This document shows positions 10,184 through 21,974 of a DNA stretch of 64,000 nucleotides, piece by piece. Below the pieces are notes generated by a model, which worked only from the letters and a program-made list of their open reading frames with translations, was not told the origin of the DNA and searched no databases. The stretch lies in the NCBI RefSeq assembly GCF_003591035.1, contig NZ_QYUO01000001.1:3224001-3288000 (forward strand), read 5' to 3'. Numbering within the stretch: the stretch's first letter is position 1; each line of letters opens with the position of its first letter. Source of the stretch: Noviherbaspirillum saxi (lineage in GTDB: Bacteria > Pseudomonadota > Gammaproteobacteria > Burkholderiales > Burkholderiaceae_D). A program made the position numbers and the translations under genes.

Positions 10184-10603
10184 TTATTGGCCGACTTGAC
10201 GGACAACGAAGGTAGTCAACAGCGGCAGCTTGGCAGCGGCCAGGCGAAAAGCCTCGCGTGCCAGTGCTTCGTCAACACCGTCCATCTCGTACAGCACTTT
10301 ACCCGGCTGGATTTCAGCCACGTAGTACTCCGGGTTACCCTTACCGTTACCCATACGCACTTCAGCAGGCTTATTGGAAATCGGCTTGTCCGGGAAAATG
10401 CGGATCCAGATACGACCGCCACGCTTGATGTGGCGCGTCATTGCACGACGCGCTGCTTCAATCTGGCGGGCCGTGATACGGCCGCGTCCAACCGCTTTCA
10501 GACCAAATTCGCCGAACGACACCGCGGTGCCACGCTCATGCGAAATGCCCTTGTTACGGCCTTTTTGCTCTTTACGATATTTTCTGCGTGCTGGTTGCAG
10601 CAT
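10184..10603 (-). CDS. rplP: 50S ribosomal protein L16
   Basis: L16 organises the A-site tRNA region of the 50S. The 139-aa product starts [19 protein letters not shown] and has [18 protein letters not shown] and [16 protein letters not shown]. It lies 2 nt after rpsC and 12 nt before rpmC. Confidence 0.97.
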   Translation of the reverse strand: MLQPARRKYRKEQKGRNKGISHERGTAVSFGEFGLKAVGRGRITARQIEAARRAMTRHIKRGGRIWIRIFPDKPISNKPAEVRMGNGKGNPEYYVAEIQPGKVLYEMDGVDEALAREAFRLAAAKLPLLTTFVVRQVGQ

Positions 10604-10605
10604 GA

Positions 10606-11445
10606 TTATTCTCCTGCTTTCTCAGCCGGTGCAGCGCCATCAGCCTTCTTAGGGGCACGAACGCGCGTGGCAGCCGGTTTGGTGCCCGGGGCTCCGTCGG
10701 CGGAACCTTCAGGCTTCCTGGGACGCGGACGGCCGCCCGGCTTACCATCATCACGACGTGGGCCGCGACGCTTCTTGTCGTCGTCAGCCGGTGTCTCGAT
10801 GGTCGGAGCTTCGCCGCTGGCGAGACGATCGCCTTTGTAGACCCAGACTTTGATACCGATAATGCCGTAGGTCGTTTCGGCTTCACCGAAACCGTAGTCG
10901 ATGTCGGCACGCAGAGTATGCAGAGGTACGCGACCTTCGCGATACCACTCCTTACGCGCGATTTCGATGCCGTTCAAACGACCGGAAGACATGATCTTGA
11001 TGCCTTGAGCACCCAAGCGCATGGCGTTCTGCATCGCGCGCTTCATCGCGCGACGGAACATGATGCGCTTTTCGAGCTGCTGTGCGATCGAGTCGGCGAT
11101 CAGCTGTGCATCGACTTCCGGCTTGCGGATTTCTTCAATGTTGACATGAACCGGCACGCCCATCAGCTTGGTCAGATCGGACTTCAGGACTTCGATGTCC
11201 TCGCCTTTTTTGCCAATCACAACACCCGGACGGGAGCTGAAAATGGTGATGCGCGCATTCTTCGCCGGACGCTCGATAACGATGCGACCAACCGAAGCGT
11301 TCTTCAGTTTCTTCTTCAGGTAGGCACGAACGTCCAGGTCTTCGTTCAGCATGGTGGCAAAATTGCTATTGCCAGCATACCAACGGGAACCCCAGTTACG
11401 CGTAACCGAAAGACGGAAACCGGTTGGGTGAATTTTCTGTCCCAT
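10606..11445 (-). CDS. rpsC: 30S ribosomal protein S3 with long C-terminal tail
   Basis: S3 forms the mRNA entry site. Residues 1-215 hold the conserved S3 body: [14 protein letters not shown] at the start, a KH domain around 40-105 with [13 protein letters not shown], and the C-terminal domain ending [16 protein letters not shown]. At 279 aa it is about 45 residues longer than the 233-aa E. coli protein. The extra tail is Pro/Lys/Arg/Ala/Asp-rich, low in complexity and probably disordered. The rest of the gene is intact. Confidence 0.97.
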   Translation of the reverse strand: MGQKIHPTGFRLSVTRNWGSRWYAGNSNFATMLNEDLDVRAYLKKKLKNASVGRIVIERPAKNARITIFSSRPGVVIGKKGEDIEVLKSDLTKLMGVPVHVNIEEIRKPEVDAQLIADSIAQQLEKRIMFRRAMKRAMQNAMRLGAQGIKIMSSGRLNGIEIARKEWYREGRVPLHTLRADIDYGFGEAETTYGIIGIKVWVYKGDRLASGEAPTIETPADDDKKRRGPRRDDGKPGGRPRPRKPEGSADGAPGTKPAATRVRAPKKADGAAPAEKAGE

Positions 11446-11454
11446 CGTGACTCC

Positions 11455-11784
11455 TTAGTTACCGACAGTCACGTAGATGTGACAGGTCTGCTTCGAGATG
11501 CGATCACCACGGCCTTTGGCACGCGCGATGAAGCGCTTCAGGACCGCACCTTTTTCGACGTAAATCGTCTTGACTTTCAGCTCGTCGATGTCTGCACCAT
11601 CATTGTGTTCAGCGTTCGCAATAGCGGACTCGAGCACTTGCTTGATGAGAACAGCGCCTTTCTTCGGGCTGAATGCCAGGATGTTCAACGCTTGGTCGAC
11701 TTTCTTGCCGCGAATCAGATCCGCGACGAGGCGACCTTTCTGTTCCGACAGGCGTGCACCGCGGAGGATAGCTTTAGTTTCCAT
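11455..11784 (-). CDS. rplV: 50S ribosomal protein L22
   Basis: L22 lines the exit tunnel. I start at the second of two adjacent ATGs ([20 protein letters not shown], 109 aa). The C-terminal block [21 protein letters not shown], located at the end of the protein, is the family signature. It lies between rpsS and rpsC. Confidence 0.96.
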   Translation of the reverse strand: METKAILRGARLSEQKGRLVADLIRGKKVDQALNILAFSPKKGAVLIKQVLESAIANAEHNDGADIDELKVKTIYVEKGAVLKRFIARAKGRGDRISKQTCHIYVTVGN

Positions 11785-11793
11785 CATCGCACC

Positions 11794-12069
11794 TTATTTC
11801 TTAGCCTTTTTATCGGCGGCGTGACCCTTGAACGTACGGGTCAGCGCGAATTCGCCGAGCTTGTGACCGACCATGTTTTCAGACACATAAACCGGCACGT
11901 GTTGCTTGCCGTTGTGTACTGCGATCGTCAGGCCAATGAAATCCGGCATGATGGTCGAACGACGGGACCAGGTTTTGATCGGCTTCTTGTCTTTCGTCGC
12001 TTGCGCGGCTTCGACCTTCTTGATCAGATGGGCGTCACAAAACGGCCCTTTTTTCAATGAACGTGTCAT
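11794..12069 (-). CDS. rpsS: 30S ribosomal protein S19
   Basis: S19 is a 30S head protein that pairs with S13. The 91-aa product starts [20 protein letters not shown] and contains [19 protein letters not shown] and the [13 protein letters not shown] signature. It lies between rplB and rplV. Confidence 0.98.
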   Translation of the reverse strand: MTRSLKKGPFCDAHLIKKVEAAQATKDKKPIKTWSRRSTIMPDFIGLTIAVHNGKQHVPVYVSENMVGHKLGEFALTRTFKGHAADKKAKK

Positions 12070-12079
12070 GTGTTACCCC

Positions 12080-12907
12080 TTATTTCTTGCCACGGCGCGA
12101 GACGATCATCGAAGTCGTGCGCTTGTTGCGACGCGTCTTCTTGCCTTTGGTCTGCTGGCCCCATGGTGACACCGGATGACGACCCGCTGCTGTACGGCCT
12201 TCACCACCACCGTGCGGGTGGTCGATCGGGTTCATGACAACGCCACGAACGGTCGGACGGACACCGCGCCAACGCATCGCACCGGCCTTACCGATCTTGC
12301 GCAGGTTGTGTTCACCGTTGCCGACTTCGCCAACCGTTGCACGGCATTCGATGTGCACGCGACGAACTTCACCGGAACGCAGACGGACCTGCGCGTAAGT
12401 ACCTTCGCGAGCCATCAGCACAACGCCAGCACCAGCCGTACGTGCCATCTGAGCACCCTTGCCTGGCAACATCTCGACGCAATGCATCGTTGTACCAACC
12501 GGAATATTACGGATGGGCAAGCAGTTACCAGACTTGATCGGCGCCTCGGCGCCGTTCATCAGTTGATCACCGACAGCAACGCCCTTCGGGGCGATGATGT
12601 ACTGACGCTCGCCATCTGCGTAGCACAGCAATGCAATGTGCGCGCTGCGGTTCGGGTCATATTCGATACGCTCGACCTTTGCCGAAATGCCGTCCTTGTT
12701 GCGACGGAAATCGATCACGCGATAGTGATGCTTATGGCCACCACCGATATGACGAGTGGTGATATGACCATTATTGTTACGACCGGCGGACTTGGACTTC
12801 TTTTCGACGAGGGCGGCGAACGGACGGCCTTTGTACAGGTCGGGATTAACGACCTTGACCATACCGCGGCGACCGGCCGACGTCGGTTTCATTTTCACGA
12901 GTGCCAT
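12080..12907 (-). CDS. rplB: 50S ribosomal protein L2
   Basis: L2 is needed for subunit association and supports peptidyl transfer. The 275-aa product carries [20 protein letters not shown] and the functional histidine loop [16 protein letters not shown]. Its ATG shares one base with the rplW stop (TAATG). Confidence 0.98.
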   Translation of the reverse strand: MALVKMKPTSAGRRGMVKVVNPDLYKGRPFAALVEKKSKSAGRNNNGHITTRHIGGGHKHHYRVIDFRRNKDGISAKVERIEYDPNRSAHIALLCYADGERQYIIAPKGVAVGDQLMNGAEAPIKSGNCLPIRNIPVGTTMHCVEMLPGKGAQMARTAGAGVVLMAREGTYAQVRLRSGEVRRVHIECRATVGEVGNGEHNLRKIGKAGAMRWRGVRPTVRGVVMNPIDHPHGGGEGRTAAGRHPVSPWGQQTKGKKTRRNKRTTSMIVSRRGKK

Positions 12908-13224
12908 TATTTAGCCTCCTCGGTGAAGTTGATTTCCTGGCCTGGCTTCAGACAAACATAAGCCTGGCGTACGTGGTTGCGGCGACCGGTGAAACGGCCT
13001 GCGCGCTTTTGCTTGCCCTGACGATTCAACACCTGGACAGACTCCACTTGTACCTTGAACAGCAACTCGACAGCGGCTTTGATTTCCAGCTTGGTTGCAT
13101 CAGGCATTACACGGAAAACTACTTGCTCGTTTTTCTCAGCGACGAAGGTTGCCTTTTCCGAGATAACCGGAGCCAGCAGCACTTTCATCAGGCGCTCTTC
13201 GCTATGCTTTACATTCGCGTTCAT
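12907..13224 (-). CDS. rplW: 50S ribosomal protein L23
   Basis: L23 at the tunnel exit docks trigger factor and SRP. The 105-aa product contains [20 protein letters not shown] and [20 protein letters not shown]. It starts [14 protein letters not shown], a short N-terminal extension. Its start overlaps the rplD stop by 4 nt, and its stop overlaps rplB by 1 nt. Confidence 0.97.
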   Translation of the reverse strand: MNANVKHSEERLMKVLLAPVISEKATFVAEKNEQVVFRVMPDATKLEIKAAVELLFKVQVESVQVLNRQGKQKRAGRFTGRRNHVRQAYVCLKPGQEINFTEEAK

Positions 13225-13841
13225 GCCAGCATCTCCTCAATCTTTGCCAATGCCGGCTTGGTGATCAGTACCTTCTTGTAGAACACCAGCGAGACGGGAT
13301 CAGCATGACGCGGCTCGACGACCAGCACGTTCGGCAGATTGCGCGATGCGAGCAAGAGGTTTTCGTCGAGATTGTCAGTAATGACGAGCACGGACTCAAG
13401 GCCCATGCCTTTCAGTTTCTGCGCGAGCAGCTTGGTCTTGGGCGCATCTACCGACAGACTCTCGACGACCGAAAGGCGACCCTCACGTGCCAACTGAGAC
13501 AGGATCGAGCAGACGCCTGCGCGATACATCTTCTTGTTCAGCTTGTGAGAAAAATTCTCGTCAGGAGAGTTCGGGAAAATGCGACCACCACCACGCCACA
13601 ATGGCGAAGACGACATACCGGCACGAGCACGACCCGTACCCTTTTGACGCCATGGCTTCTTGGTGGTGTGGCTAACTTCTTCACGGTCTTTCTGCTTACG
13701 GTTACCGCTGCGAGCGTTAGCCTGGTAAGCAACAACGACCTGATGAATCAATGCTTCGTTGTAATCACGACCAAAAATGGTATCCGGCGCAGCGACGTTC
13801 GATGCAGCTTGACCCTGGTCATTCAGGAGCTTCAGTTCCAT
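13221..13841 (-). CDS. rplD: 50S ribosomal protein L4
   Basis: L4 is an exit-tunnel protein; in E. coli it also autoregulates the S10 operon. The 206-aa product contains the tunnel loop [20 protein letters not shown] around residues 65-85 and the C-terminal domain with [16 protein letters not shown]. It lies 3 nt after rplC and overlaps rplW. Confidence 0.97.
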   Translation of the reverse strand: MELKLLNDQGQAASNVAAPDTIFGRDYNEALIHQVVVAYQANARSGNRKQKDREEVSHTTKKPWRQKGTGRARAGMSSSPLWRGGGRIFPNSPDENFSHKLNKKMYRAGVCSILSQLAREGRLSVVESLSVDAPKTKLLAQKLKGMGLESVLVITDNLDENLLLASRNLPNVLVVEPRHADPVSLVFYKKVLITKPALAKIEEMLA

Positions 13842-13844
13842 CGT

Positions 13845-14501
13845 TTAGGCTCCCTTCTTTGCTTTGACTTTGATAGCAGGAAGAACGATCACTTGACCGT
13901 TCTTCGCGCCCGGTACCGCACCCTTGACCATCAACAGCTGACGCTCAGAATCAACGCGTGCGATCTCGAGATTTTGCACCGTGGTGGTGACGTCACCGAG
14001 GTGACCGGTCATACGCTTACCGGGAAAAACACGACCCGGATCCTGCGCCATACCGATGGAACCCGGAACGTTATGCGAACGGGAGTTACCGTGCGTCGCA
14101 CGCCCGGAAGCAAAGTTATAGCGCTTGATAGTGCCGGCATAACCCTTACCGATCGACACGCCTTGCACGTCCACTTTCTGACCAGCCTCGAACAGACTGA
14201 CGGCAATGGTATCGCCGGCTTTCAGTTCAGCAACTTTCGCAGCATCGATACGGAATTCTTTGAGGACGGTACCAGCTTCAACACCCGCCTTAGCAAGGTG
14301 ACCGGCTGCGGCTTTATTAACCCGCGATGCACGGCGCTGACCATATGTGACCTGAACAGCGGTATAACCGTCTGTTTCAGCAGTTTTGATTTGTGTCACA
14401 CGGTTGTTGGATACGTCAAGCACGGTAACTGGGATTGTATCCCCGTCATCCGTGAAGATGCGCATCATACCAACCTTGCGACCAACAAGGCCTAGGCTCA
14501 T
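13845..14501 (-). CDS. rplC: 50S ribosomal protein L3
   Basis: L3 sits near the peptidyl-transferase centre. I place the start at [16 protein letters not shown] (218 aa) because GGAG lies about 5 nt upstream of that ATG. The four-codon-longer alternative has a poorly spaced site. The extension loop with [20 protein letters not shown] is diagnostic. It is the first gene after the S10-group promoter and leader hairpin. Confidence 0.96.
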   Translation of the reverse strand: MSLGLVGRKVGMMRIFTDDGDTIPVTVLDVSNNRVTQIKTAETDGYTAVQVTYGQRRASRVNKAAAGHLAKAGVEAGTVLKEFRIDAAKVAELKAGDTIAVSLFEAGQKVDVQGVSIGKGYAGTIKRYNFASGRATHGNSRSHNVPGSIGMAQDPGRVFPGKRMTGHLGDVTTTVQNLEIARVDSERQLLMVKGAVPGAKNGQVIVLPAIKVKAKKGA

Positions 14502-14557
14502 TGTTTTCTCCATTCCTGCCTACGATTGGGCAGGGCTGATGTTTGTACAACTAAAAC

Positions 14558-14586
14558 GTCATGGCACGGAATGTCCGTGCCATGAC
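14558..14586 (-). promoter_or_regulatory. Leader hairpin upstream of rplC
   Basis: A perfect 13-bp stem (GTCATGGCACGGA with TCCGTGCCATGAC) has a 3-nt loop and is followed in the minus-strand RNA by GTTTTAG. It lies directly after the predicted start site of the rplC promoter. It would form in the S10-group leader and also end read-through from rpsJ. Attenuation in the manner of the E. coli S10 leader is inferred, not shown. Confidence 0.6.
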
Positions 14587-14597
14587 CGAAGCCGAGC

Positions 14598-14626
14598 ATT
14601 ATAACCCGCGATTTTTCATTGCACAA
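14598..14626 (-). promoter_or_regulatory. Promoter of the S10 group, between rpsJ and rplC
   Basis: A perfect -10 TATAAT (14598-14603) and a weak -35 TTGTGC (14621-14626) are separated by 17 bp on the minus strand. The predicted start near 14591 gives a leader of about 90 nt before rplC. Its position after rpsJ suggests rpsJ is transcribed with the upstream str genes. Confidence 0.6.
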
Positions 14627-14681
14627 CCCACCAAATTGGAAAGTTGTGGTATGTGCGGGCTTACAACGTATATCCCGGGTA

Positions 14682-15029
14682 TTACTGCAATTTGATTTCG
14701 ACGTCGACGCCAGCCGGCAAATCCAGCTTCATCAGCGCATCAACAGTCTTGTCTGTCGGATCAACGATGTCCATCAGACGCTGATGCGTACGAATTTCGA
14801 ACTGATCACGCGATGTTTTGTTCACGTGCGGCGAACGCAGAATGTCGAAACGCTGAATACGCGTAGGCAGAGGAACCGGACCTTTGACAACTGCACCGGT
14901 ACGCTTGGCCGTATCAACGATTTCCAGGGCGGATTGGTCGATCAGGCGATAGTCAAACGCTTTCAGGCGGATGCGGATCTTTTGTTTCAGAAGCCCCTGC
15001 TTCGGTGCATTTGGGTTGGTTGTGGACAT
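14682..15029 (-). CDS. rpsJ: 30S ribosomal protein S10
   Basis: S10 is a 30S head protein and also binds NusB in antitermination. The 115-aa product contains [18 protein letters not shown] and ends DAGV-type sequence with DVEIKLQ. Compared with the usual ~103-aa S10 it has about 12 extra N-terminal residues ([12 protein letters not shown]). No internal Met is available, and AAAGGA precedes the ATG at good spacing, so the extension appears real. It follows tufA by 72 nt. Confidence 0.96.
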   Translation of the reverse strand: MSTTNPNAPKQGLLKQKIRIRLKAFDYRLIDQSALEIVDTAKRTGAVVKGPVPLPTRIQRFDILRSPHVNKTSRDQFEIRTHQRLMDIVDPTDKTVDALMKLDLPAGVDVEIKLQ

Positions 15030-15101
15030 GATTTTCCTTTAAAGAACGAACCGCGAGCTGTTGACCGCTCGCGGCGGTTATGAACTGACAATCCTGCTGA
15101 A

Positions 15102-16292
15102 TTACTCAATGATTTTGGCAACGACGCCGGCGCCGACGGTACGACCGCCTTCACGAATCGCAAAGCGCAGGCCTTCTTCCATCGCGATCGGATTGATCAG
15201 CTTCACCGTGATCGACACGTTGTCGCCCGGCATCACCATCTCTTTGTCCGCCGGCAGCTCGATCGCACCCGTCACGTCCGTGGTACGGAAATAGAATTGC
15301 GGACGGTAGTTGTTGAAGAACGGCGTGTGACGACCACCCTCATCCTTGGACAACACATAGATCTCACCAGTGAAATGCTTGTGCGGCTTGATCGAACCCG
15401 GCTTGGCCAACACTTGGCCACGCTCGACGTCTTCACGCTTGGTACCGCGCAGCAGTACGCCAACGTTGTCGCCGGCCTGACCCTGGTCCAGCAGCTTGCG
15501 GAACATTTCCACGCCGGTGCAGGTGGTCTTCTGGGTGTCGCGAATACCAACGATTTCGATTTCTTCGCCAACCTTGATGATGCCGCGCTCAACACGACCG
15601 GTCACCACGGTGCCGCGGCCGGAGATCGAGAACACGTCTTCCACCGGCATCAGGAACGCACCGTCAATGGCACGCTCCGGCGTCGGGATGTAAGTGTCAA
15701 GCGCTTCAGCCAGCTTCATGATGGCCTGCTCGCCCAGCGGACCAGTGTCGCCTTCGAGCGCCAGCTTGGCCGAACCTTGCACGATCGGCAGATCGTCGCC
15801 AGGGAATTCGTACTTGGACAGCAACTCGCGCACTTCCATTTCGACCAGTTCGAGCAATTCGGCGTCGTCCACCATGTCGCACTTGTTCAGGAACACGATG
15901 ATGTACGGCACACCAACCTGACGGGCCAGCAGGATGTGCTCACGGGTTTGCGGCATCGGGCCATCGGCGGCCGAACACACCAGGATCGCACCATCCATCT
16001 GCGCAGCACCAGTGATCATGTTCTTCACATAGTCGGCGTGGCCAGGGCAGTCAACGTGCGCATAGTGGCGGTTCGATGTCTCGTATTCAACGTGGGCGGT
16101 ATTGATCGTAATACCGCGCGCCTTTTCTTCCGGCGCCGCGTCAATCTGGTCGTAGGCCTTGGCTTCGCCGCCAAACTTCTTTGACAGCACGGTGGCAATC
16201 GCTGCAGTCAGCGTGGTCTTGCCATGGTCAACGTGACCAATCGTGCCCACATTCACGTGCGGCTTGGTCCGCTCAAATTTACTCTTTGCCAT
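15102..16292 (-). CDS. tufA: Elongation factor Tu (str copy)
   Basis: EF-Tu is the GTPase delivering aminoacyl-tRNA to the ribosome. The 396-aa product shows G1 GHVDHGKT, G3 [12 protein letters not shown]4 NKCDMVDD, and the two C-terminal beta-barrel domains. It lies between fusA and rpsJ. The protein is identical to that encoded at 34523-35713. By eye the two genes differ at one synonymous base (A at 15192, G at 34613), a pattern of recent gene conversion. Confidence 0.99.
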   Translation of the reverse strand: MAKSKFERTKPHVNVGTIGHVDHGKTTLTAAIATVLSKKFGGEAKAYDQIDAAPEEKARGITINTAHVEYETSNRHYAHVDCPGHADYVKNMITGAAQMDGAILVCSAADGPMPQTREHILLARQVGVPYIIVFLNKCDMVDDAELLELVEMEVRELLSKYEFPGDDLPIVQGSAKLALEGDTGPLGEQAIMKLAEALDTYIPTPERAIDGAFLMPVEDVFSISGRGTVVTGRVERGIIKVGEEIEIVGIRDTQKTTCTGVEMFRKLLDQGQAGDNVGVLLRGTKREDVERGQVLAKPGSIKPHKHFTGEIYVLSKDEGGRHTPFFNNYRPQFYFRTTDVTGAIELPADKEMVMPGDNVSITVKLINPIAMEEGLRFAIREGGRTVGAGVVAKIIE

Positions 16293-16351
16293 TTATTTTT
16301 CCTTCAAAAAGAACGAATTATTGATTTGTACTTACATATAACGCGGTTTAA

Positions 16352-16379
16352 CAGTTACGGTCCATCTGAACCGTAACTG
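16352..16379 (-). promoter_or_regulatory. Hairpin in the fusA-tufA gap
   Basis: A perfect 10-bp inverted repeat (CAGTTACGGT with ACCGTAACTG) encloses an 8-nt loop directly after the fusA stop. No strong U-tract follows. It could be a processing or stability element separating the fusA and tufA messages. Confidence 0.4.
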
Positions 16380-16388
16380 CAGACCGTC

Positions 16389-18494
<2,106 letters not shown>

Positions 18495-18520
18495 ATTCAA
18501 TCCTAAGTCTTTTAAGGTAG

Positions 18521-18560
18521 AAAACCGAGCGCAACTTTTTCAAGGGATGCGCCCGGTTTT
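18521..18560 (-). promoter_or_regulatory. Imperfect hairpin in the rpsG-fusA gap
   Basis: AAAACCG-A-GCGC (18521-18532) pairs with GCGC-C-CGGTTTT (18549-18560) with one mismatch. It lies in the 124-nt rpsG-fusA gap and ends in a run of four T on the plus strand. A processing or regulatory role in the str mRNA is possible. Confidence 0.3.
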
Positions 18561-18618
18561 GACCAAATTACATTGCAGAGCCTTCAACTATGCAAAGGCA
18601 ACTATTAAGTTAATTCTT

Positions 18619-19089
18619 TTAGAAACGGAAGTGGGAGAACGCCTTGTTGGCTTCTGCCATGCGGTGCACTTCGTCACGCTTCTTCATCGCGCCGCCGCGG
18701 CCTTCTGCGGCTTCCATTAGTTCGCCACCGAGACGCTGCGGCATGGATTTCTCGCTGCGCTTATTGGCGGCCTCACGCAACCAACGCATGGACAAGGCCA
18801 TACGACGAACCGGACGCACTTCGACTGGCACCTGGTAGTTGGCACCACCAACACGACGGGATTTCACCTCAACCATCGGCTTGCAGTTGTTGAGAGCAGC
18901 GGTAAATACTTCGAGCGGATCCTTGCCGGACTTTTGCTTGATATGGTCAAACGCGCCATAAATGATGTTCTCGGCGACCGATTTTTTACCGGACAGCATC
19001 AGGACGTTGACGAACTTGGCAACTTCAACATTGCCGAACTTTGGATCTGGCAGAATTTCCCGCTTGGGGACTTCACGACGACGTGGCAT
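18619..19089 (-). CDS. rpsG: 30S ribosomal protein S7
   Basis: S7 organises the 30S head and E site; in E. coli it represses str mRNA translation. The 156-aa form starts [19 protein letters not shown]; five more upstream codons are open but not conserved. [20 protein letters not shown] is diagnostic. It lies between rpsL and fusA. Confidence 0.97.
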   Translation of the reverse strand: MPRRREVPKREILPDPKFGNVEVAKFVNVLMLSGKKSVAENIIYGAFDHIKQKSGKDPLEVFTAALNNCKPMVEVKSRRVGGANYQVPVEVRPVRRMALSMRWLREAANKRSEKSMPQRLGGELMEAAEGRGGAMKKRDEVHRMAEANKAFSHFRF

Positions 19090-19235
19090 TTCTATTCCTT
19101 TCACTCTTCAGTTGAGCGACGGCACTGAGTGATTTACCGCTCGCTCGCGGTGGTCATCATGACCATCCACTTACTCGACCCATTCGGGGCCGACTCGCAT
19201 TCCGCGCGGTGACATAACACCTGGCGGAAAATGAA

Positions 19236-19619
19236 TTACTTCTTCGCTGCCTTGGCGCGCTTGGCACCGTACTTCGAGCGTGCCTGCTTACGGTCTTTGA
19301 CGCCTTGAGTATCCAGCGCGCCGCGAACCATGTGATAACGCACACCGGGCAAGTCCTTCACACGACCGCCGCGGATCAGCACGACGCTGTGTTCCTGCAG
19401 GTTGTGGCCTTCACCGCCGATGTACGAAATAACTTCGAAACCGTTAGTAAGACGAACCTTGGCGACTTTACGAAGCGCAGAGTTTGGCTTCTTCGGCGTG
19501 GTGGTGTACACGCGAGTGCAAACGCCACGCTTTTGCGGGCTGTTTTCCAGCGCCGGCGACTTGCTCTTCACAACCTCGGAAACCCGGGGCTTGCGAATCA
19601 GTTGATTGATGGTTGGCAT
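19236..19619 (-). CDS. rpsL: 30S ribosomal protein S12
   Basis: S12 sits at the decoding centre. The 127-aa product starts [12 protein letters not shown] and shows [20 protein letters not shown] and [13 protein letters not shown]. The lysines equivalent to E. coli K43 and K88 are present, so no streptomycin-resistance change is seen. It is the first gene of the str operon, with a leader of about 190 nt after a strong promoter. Confidence 0.98.
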   Translation of the reverse strand: MPTINQLIRKPRVSEVVKSKSPALENSPQKRGVCTRVYTTTPKKPNSALRKVAKVRLTNGFEVISYIGGEGHNLQEHSVVLIRGGRVKDLPGVRYHMVRGALDTQGVKDRKQARSKYGAKRAKAAKK

Positions 19620-19815
19620 CGGTCTTTAATCCAACAAATGAAACGTTAATAAAAATACAGTCCCGAAAACGATTGCCCGGAACCGAGGGGAGAAACCATT
19701 GCGACAAAAGTCTCGCATCGATTTGAAACTGAAAAAGGAGAAGCGTTGCAAGAGGCGGGAAAGACTGACCAAAGAACGCTTAAGCTCCTGTAGAGCCTAA
19801 AATCGAGAACTCGCG

Positions 19816-19844
19816 AGTATATGCCCATTGCTGAGCTGCGTCAA
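19816..19844 (-). promoter_or_regulatory. Sigma70-type promoter of the str operon
   Basis: On the minus strand TTGACG (19839-19844) and TATACT (19816-19821) are separated by 17 bp, close to the consensus. The predicted start is near 19809, giving a leader of about 190 nt before rpsL. Confidence 0.8.
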
Positions 19845-19992
19845 CCATGCTAGGCGATAAGGTAAGGAGTTTCAAGGTCGTCGCCATCCCCGTGTAAATA
19901 AAACAATTACTCTTTCAAAATCAATGGCTTAATCCATGTGCAATTTTGCACCGATTCCGGTTTTATTCCGTGTGGCCATGGCGCCGAATCTT

Positions 19993-20026
19993 TTCCGGTA
20001 ATAAACTTTGATTTTTCCTACCGGAA
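19993..20026 (+). promoter_or_regulatory. Inverted repeat upstream of the eptA-like gene
   Basis: TTCCGGTA (19993-20000) and TACCGGAA (20019-20026) are perfect 8-bp arms separated by 18 bp, 26 nt upstream of the eptA-like start codon. The wide AT-rich spacer suits a regulator site rather than a terminator. No adjacent regulator gene is visible. Confidence 0.3.
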
Positions 20027-20052
20027 TCTCGCCGTAACTGCGGCGTCGTCAA

Positions 20053-21841
20053 ATGCGTCTGCTGTTACGGCCTGCCAATCTATTTCTCGTCGTCTCCTAT
20101 CTCATGATATCGGCGGTTCCATTTGCGCCTCTGTTAGGTGCACGTGGCGTTTCCGATATGACGCGTATTTTGGCAATGGAGTTTGTTGCCTGGGTGGCCG
20201 TATGGAGTGTCTTTAGACGGCCGGCCTGGTTCCAATTGCTTGCTGCTGCCGGCATACATCGCACTTCCGGTCGAGCTTTATCTGCATAGCTTTTACGGTC
20301 AGGGTATCTCCACTCATCACTTGGGACTCATCGCAGAGACAAGCCGGCAGGAAGCGCTGGAGTTTCTCGGCGATCGGATATGGCCGCTGGTGCTTGTCAT
20401 GGTGTCGATATTTGCATGGTGGCTGTCTGGTTGGCTGATTGCGCTAAGGACTCGTGACTTGGACTGGGACGACCGCTCGAGGTGGGTCGCCATAGGCGTG
20501 TTGACAAGTGCGGTGCTTTTATGGGGTTACGGCGAAAAATTTGGTGTTTCGCGATCGACCAGCCCAGATAATGCAGGCAAACGGAGTGTAGGGCTGTTTG
20601 GCTTCGGATTTCCTGTGTTACCGGAATGGGCGCTTGTCCCATTCAGCCCGGAGGCGTTTGCGCGGACGTGGCCTTTCGGCATCGCATTAAAGGCACAGGA
20701 CTTCTGGCGCGAGCGACGGTATCTGGCAGATCTCGCGGATAGAAGCGCGATATTCCGGTTCGGAGCGCGCGCGACGGATGCAGAGACGTCACCGCAAGTA
20801 GTGATCATGGTGATCGGCGAATCGTCGCGCTACGACCGATGGAGGTTGAACGGTTATCACCGGGACACCAATCCTTTGTTGAAGCAAGAAGGCAATCTGG
20901 TCAGTTTGTCGAACGTGGTGACGGCAGTTTCGGCAACCCGCTTGTCGGTACCTGTTCTGGTGTCGCGCAAGCCGGCACATCAAAGCCTGAAGGCCGGGTT
21001 TTCGGAACGGTCCTTCCTTAGCGCGTTCAAGGAAGCGGGATTCAAAACGTGGTGGCTATCGAATCAGATGTCATTCGGCAAGTTCGACACACCAGTGTCG
21101 GTATTCGCCAAAGAGGCGGATGTTACGCAATTTCTTAACTTTGGTGGTTTCCCGGGCAACGCCAGCCACGACGGCATTCTGCTGGCCGCTTTGAAAGCAG
21201 CGCTGGATGATCCATCGGAAAAGAAGCTGGTGGTGCTACATACATTGGGTAGTCATTGGAATTACAGTCATCGATATCCGAAGGAATTCGACAAGTGGCA
21301 ACCTTCGCTGTATGGCGTTGAGAATCCGGCATATACGGACATATCTATCAAAATCCCGCTAAACAATAGCTATGACAACTCGATTTTGTATACCGATTGG
21401 TTTCTGTCGAAAGTCATCAGCAATCTGAAGGCGACACGGCGTCGTGCAACGATGATGTACGTGTCGGATCATGGCCAGACACTGTATGACGGTAGCTGCA
21501 GACTGGCATTCCATGGCCACAATACGCAGTTTGATTTTCATATCCCGGCGCTGGTCTGGTATTCCGATCAATATCTGACTGTGCATCCGGAAAAAGTGCG
21601 CCAGTTACGGAAAAACAAGAATGCCCGGCTAACGACGGAAAACGTGTTTCATTCGCTGCTTGATATGGCCGAGATTCGCTATGACACTGAACAGCTGGAT
21701 CGGAGTGTCGTAAATCGGAAGTTCAGGCCGCATAAACGTTATGTAGACAGTTATGGATGGACGGATTATGACAATGCGACGTTCAAGGGAGACTGCTGCG
21801 AAGTGATTGGCAACGGAAAGCCGCTAGCCCAGGAAAAATGA
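20053..21841 (+). pseudogene. Phosphoethanolamine transferase (EptA/CptA-like), frameshifted
   Basis: This family moves phosphoethanolamine from phosphatidylethanolamine onto lipid A or core sugars at the periplasmic face. The first ~60 residues (MRLLLRPANLFLVVSYLMIS onward) lie in one frame. The rest (LLPAYIALPVELYLHSF onward) lies in another, with the shift inside 20236-20248 where one base is extra. Joined, the product would be about 595 aa: N-terminal membrane helices and a periplasmic sulfatase-fold domain with VVIMVIGESSRYDRWRLNGY, SDHGQ and a late FHGH. A Ser stands where characterised family members usually have the nucleophilic Thr. It is the only plus-strand gene within the ribosomal region. 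It may be a true pseudogene or a sequencing indel. Confidence 0.75.
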
Positions 21842-21923
21842 TGTATTCAGCCACATTTTTGGACGGTGGCGACGAGCCGGCCCCAGTTCGCTATTGGTCA
21901 AATTGAAGGCCTGCGGGCAAGAA

Positions 21924-21957
21924 AAAACGGCACTGAAGTTTCCTTCAGTGCCGTTTT
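21924..21957. terminator. Bidirectional terminator between rpoC and the eptA-like gene
   Basis: A perfect 15-bp stem (AAAACGGCACTGAAG with CTTCAGTGCCGTTTT) has a TTTC loop. It lies between two convergent genes. The minus-strand RNA ends in six U and the plus-strand RNA in four, so it can serve both. Confidence 0.85.
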
Positions 21958-21974
21958 CATTTGAAGCGCAATAC

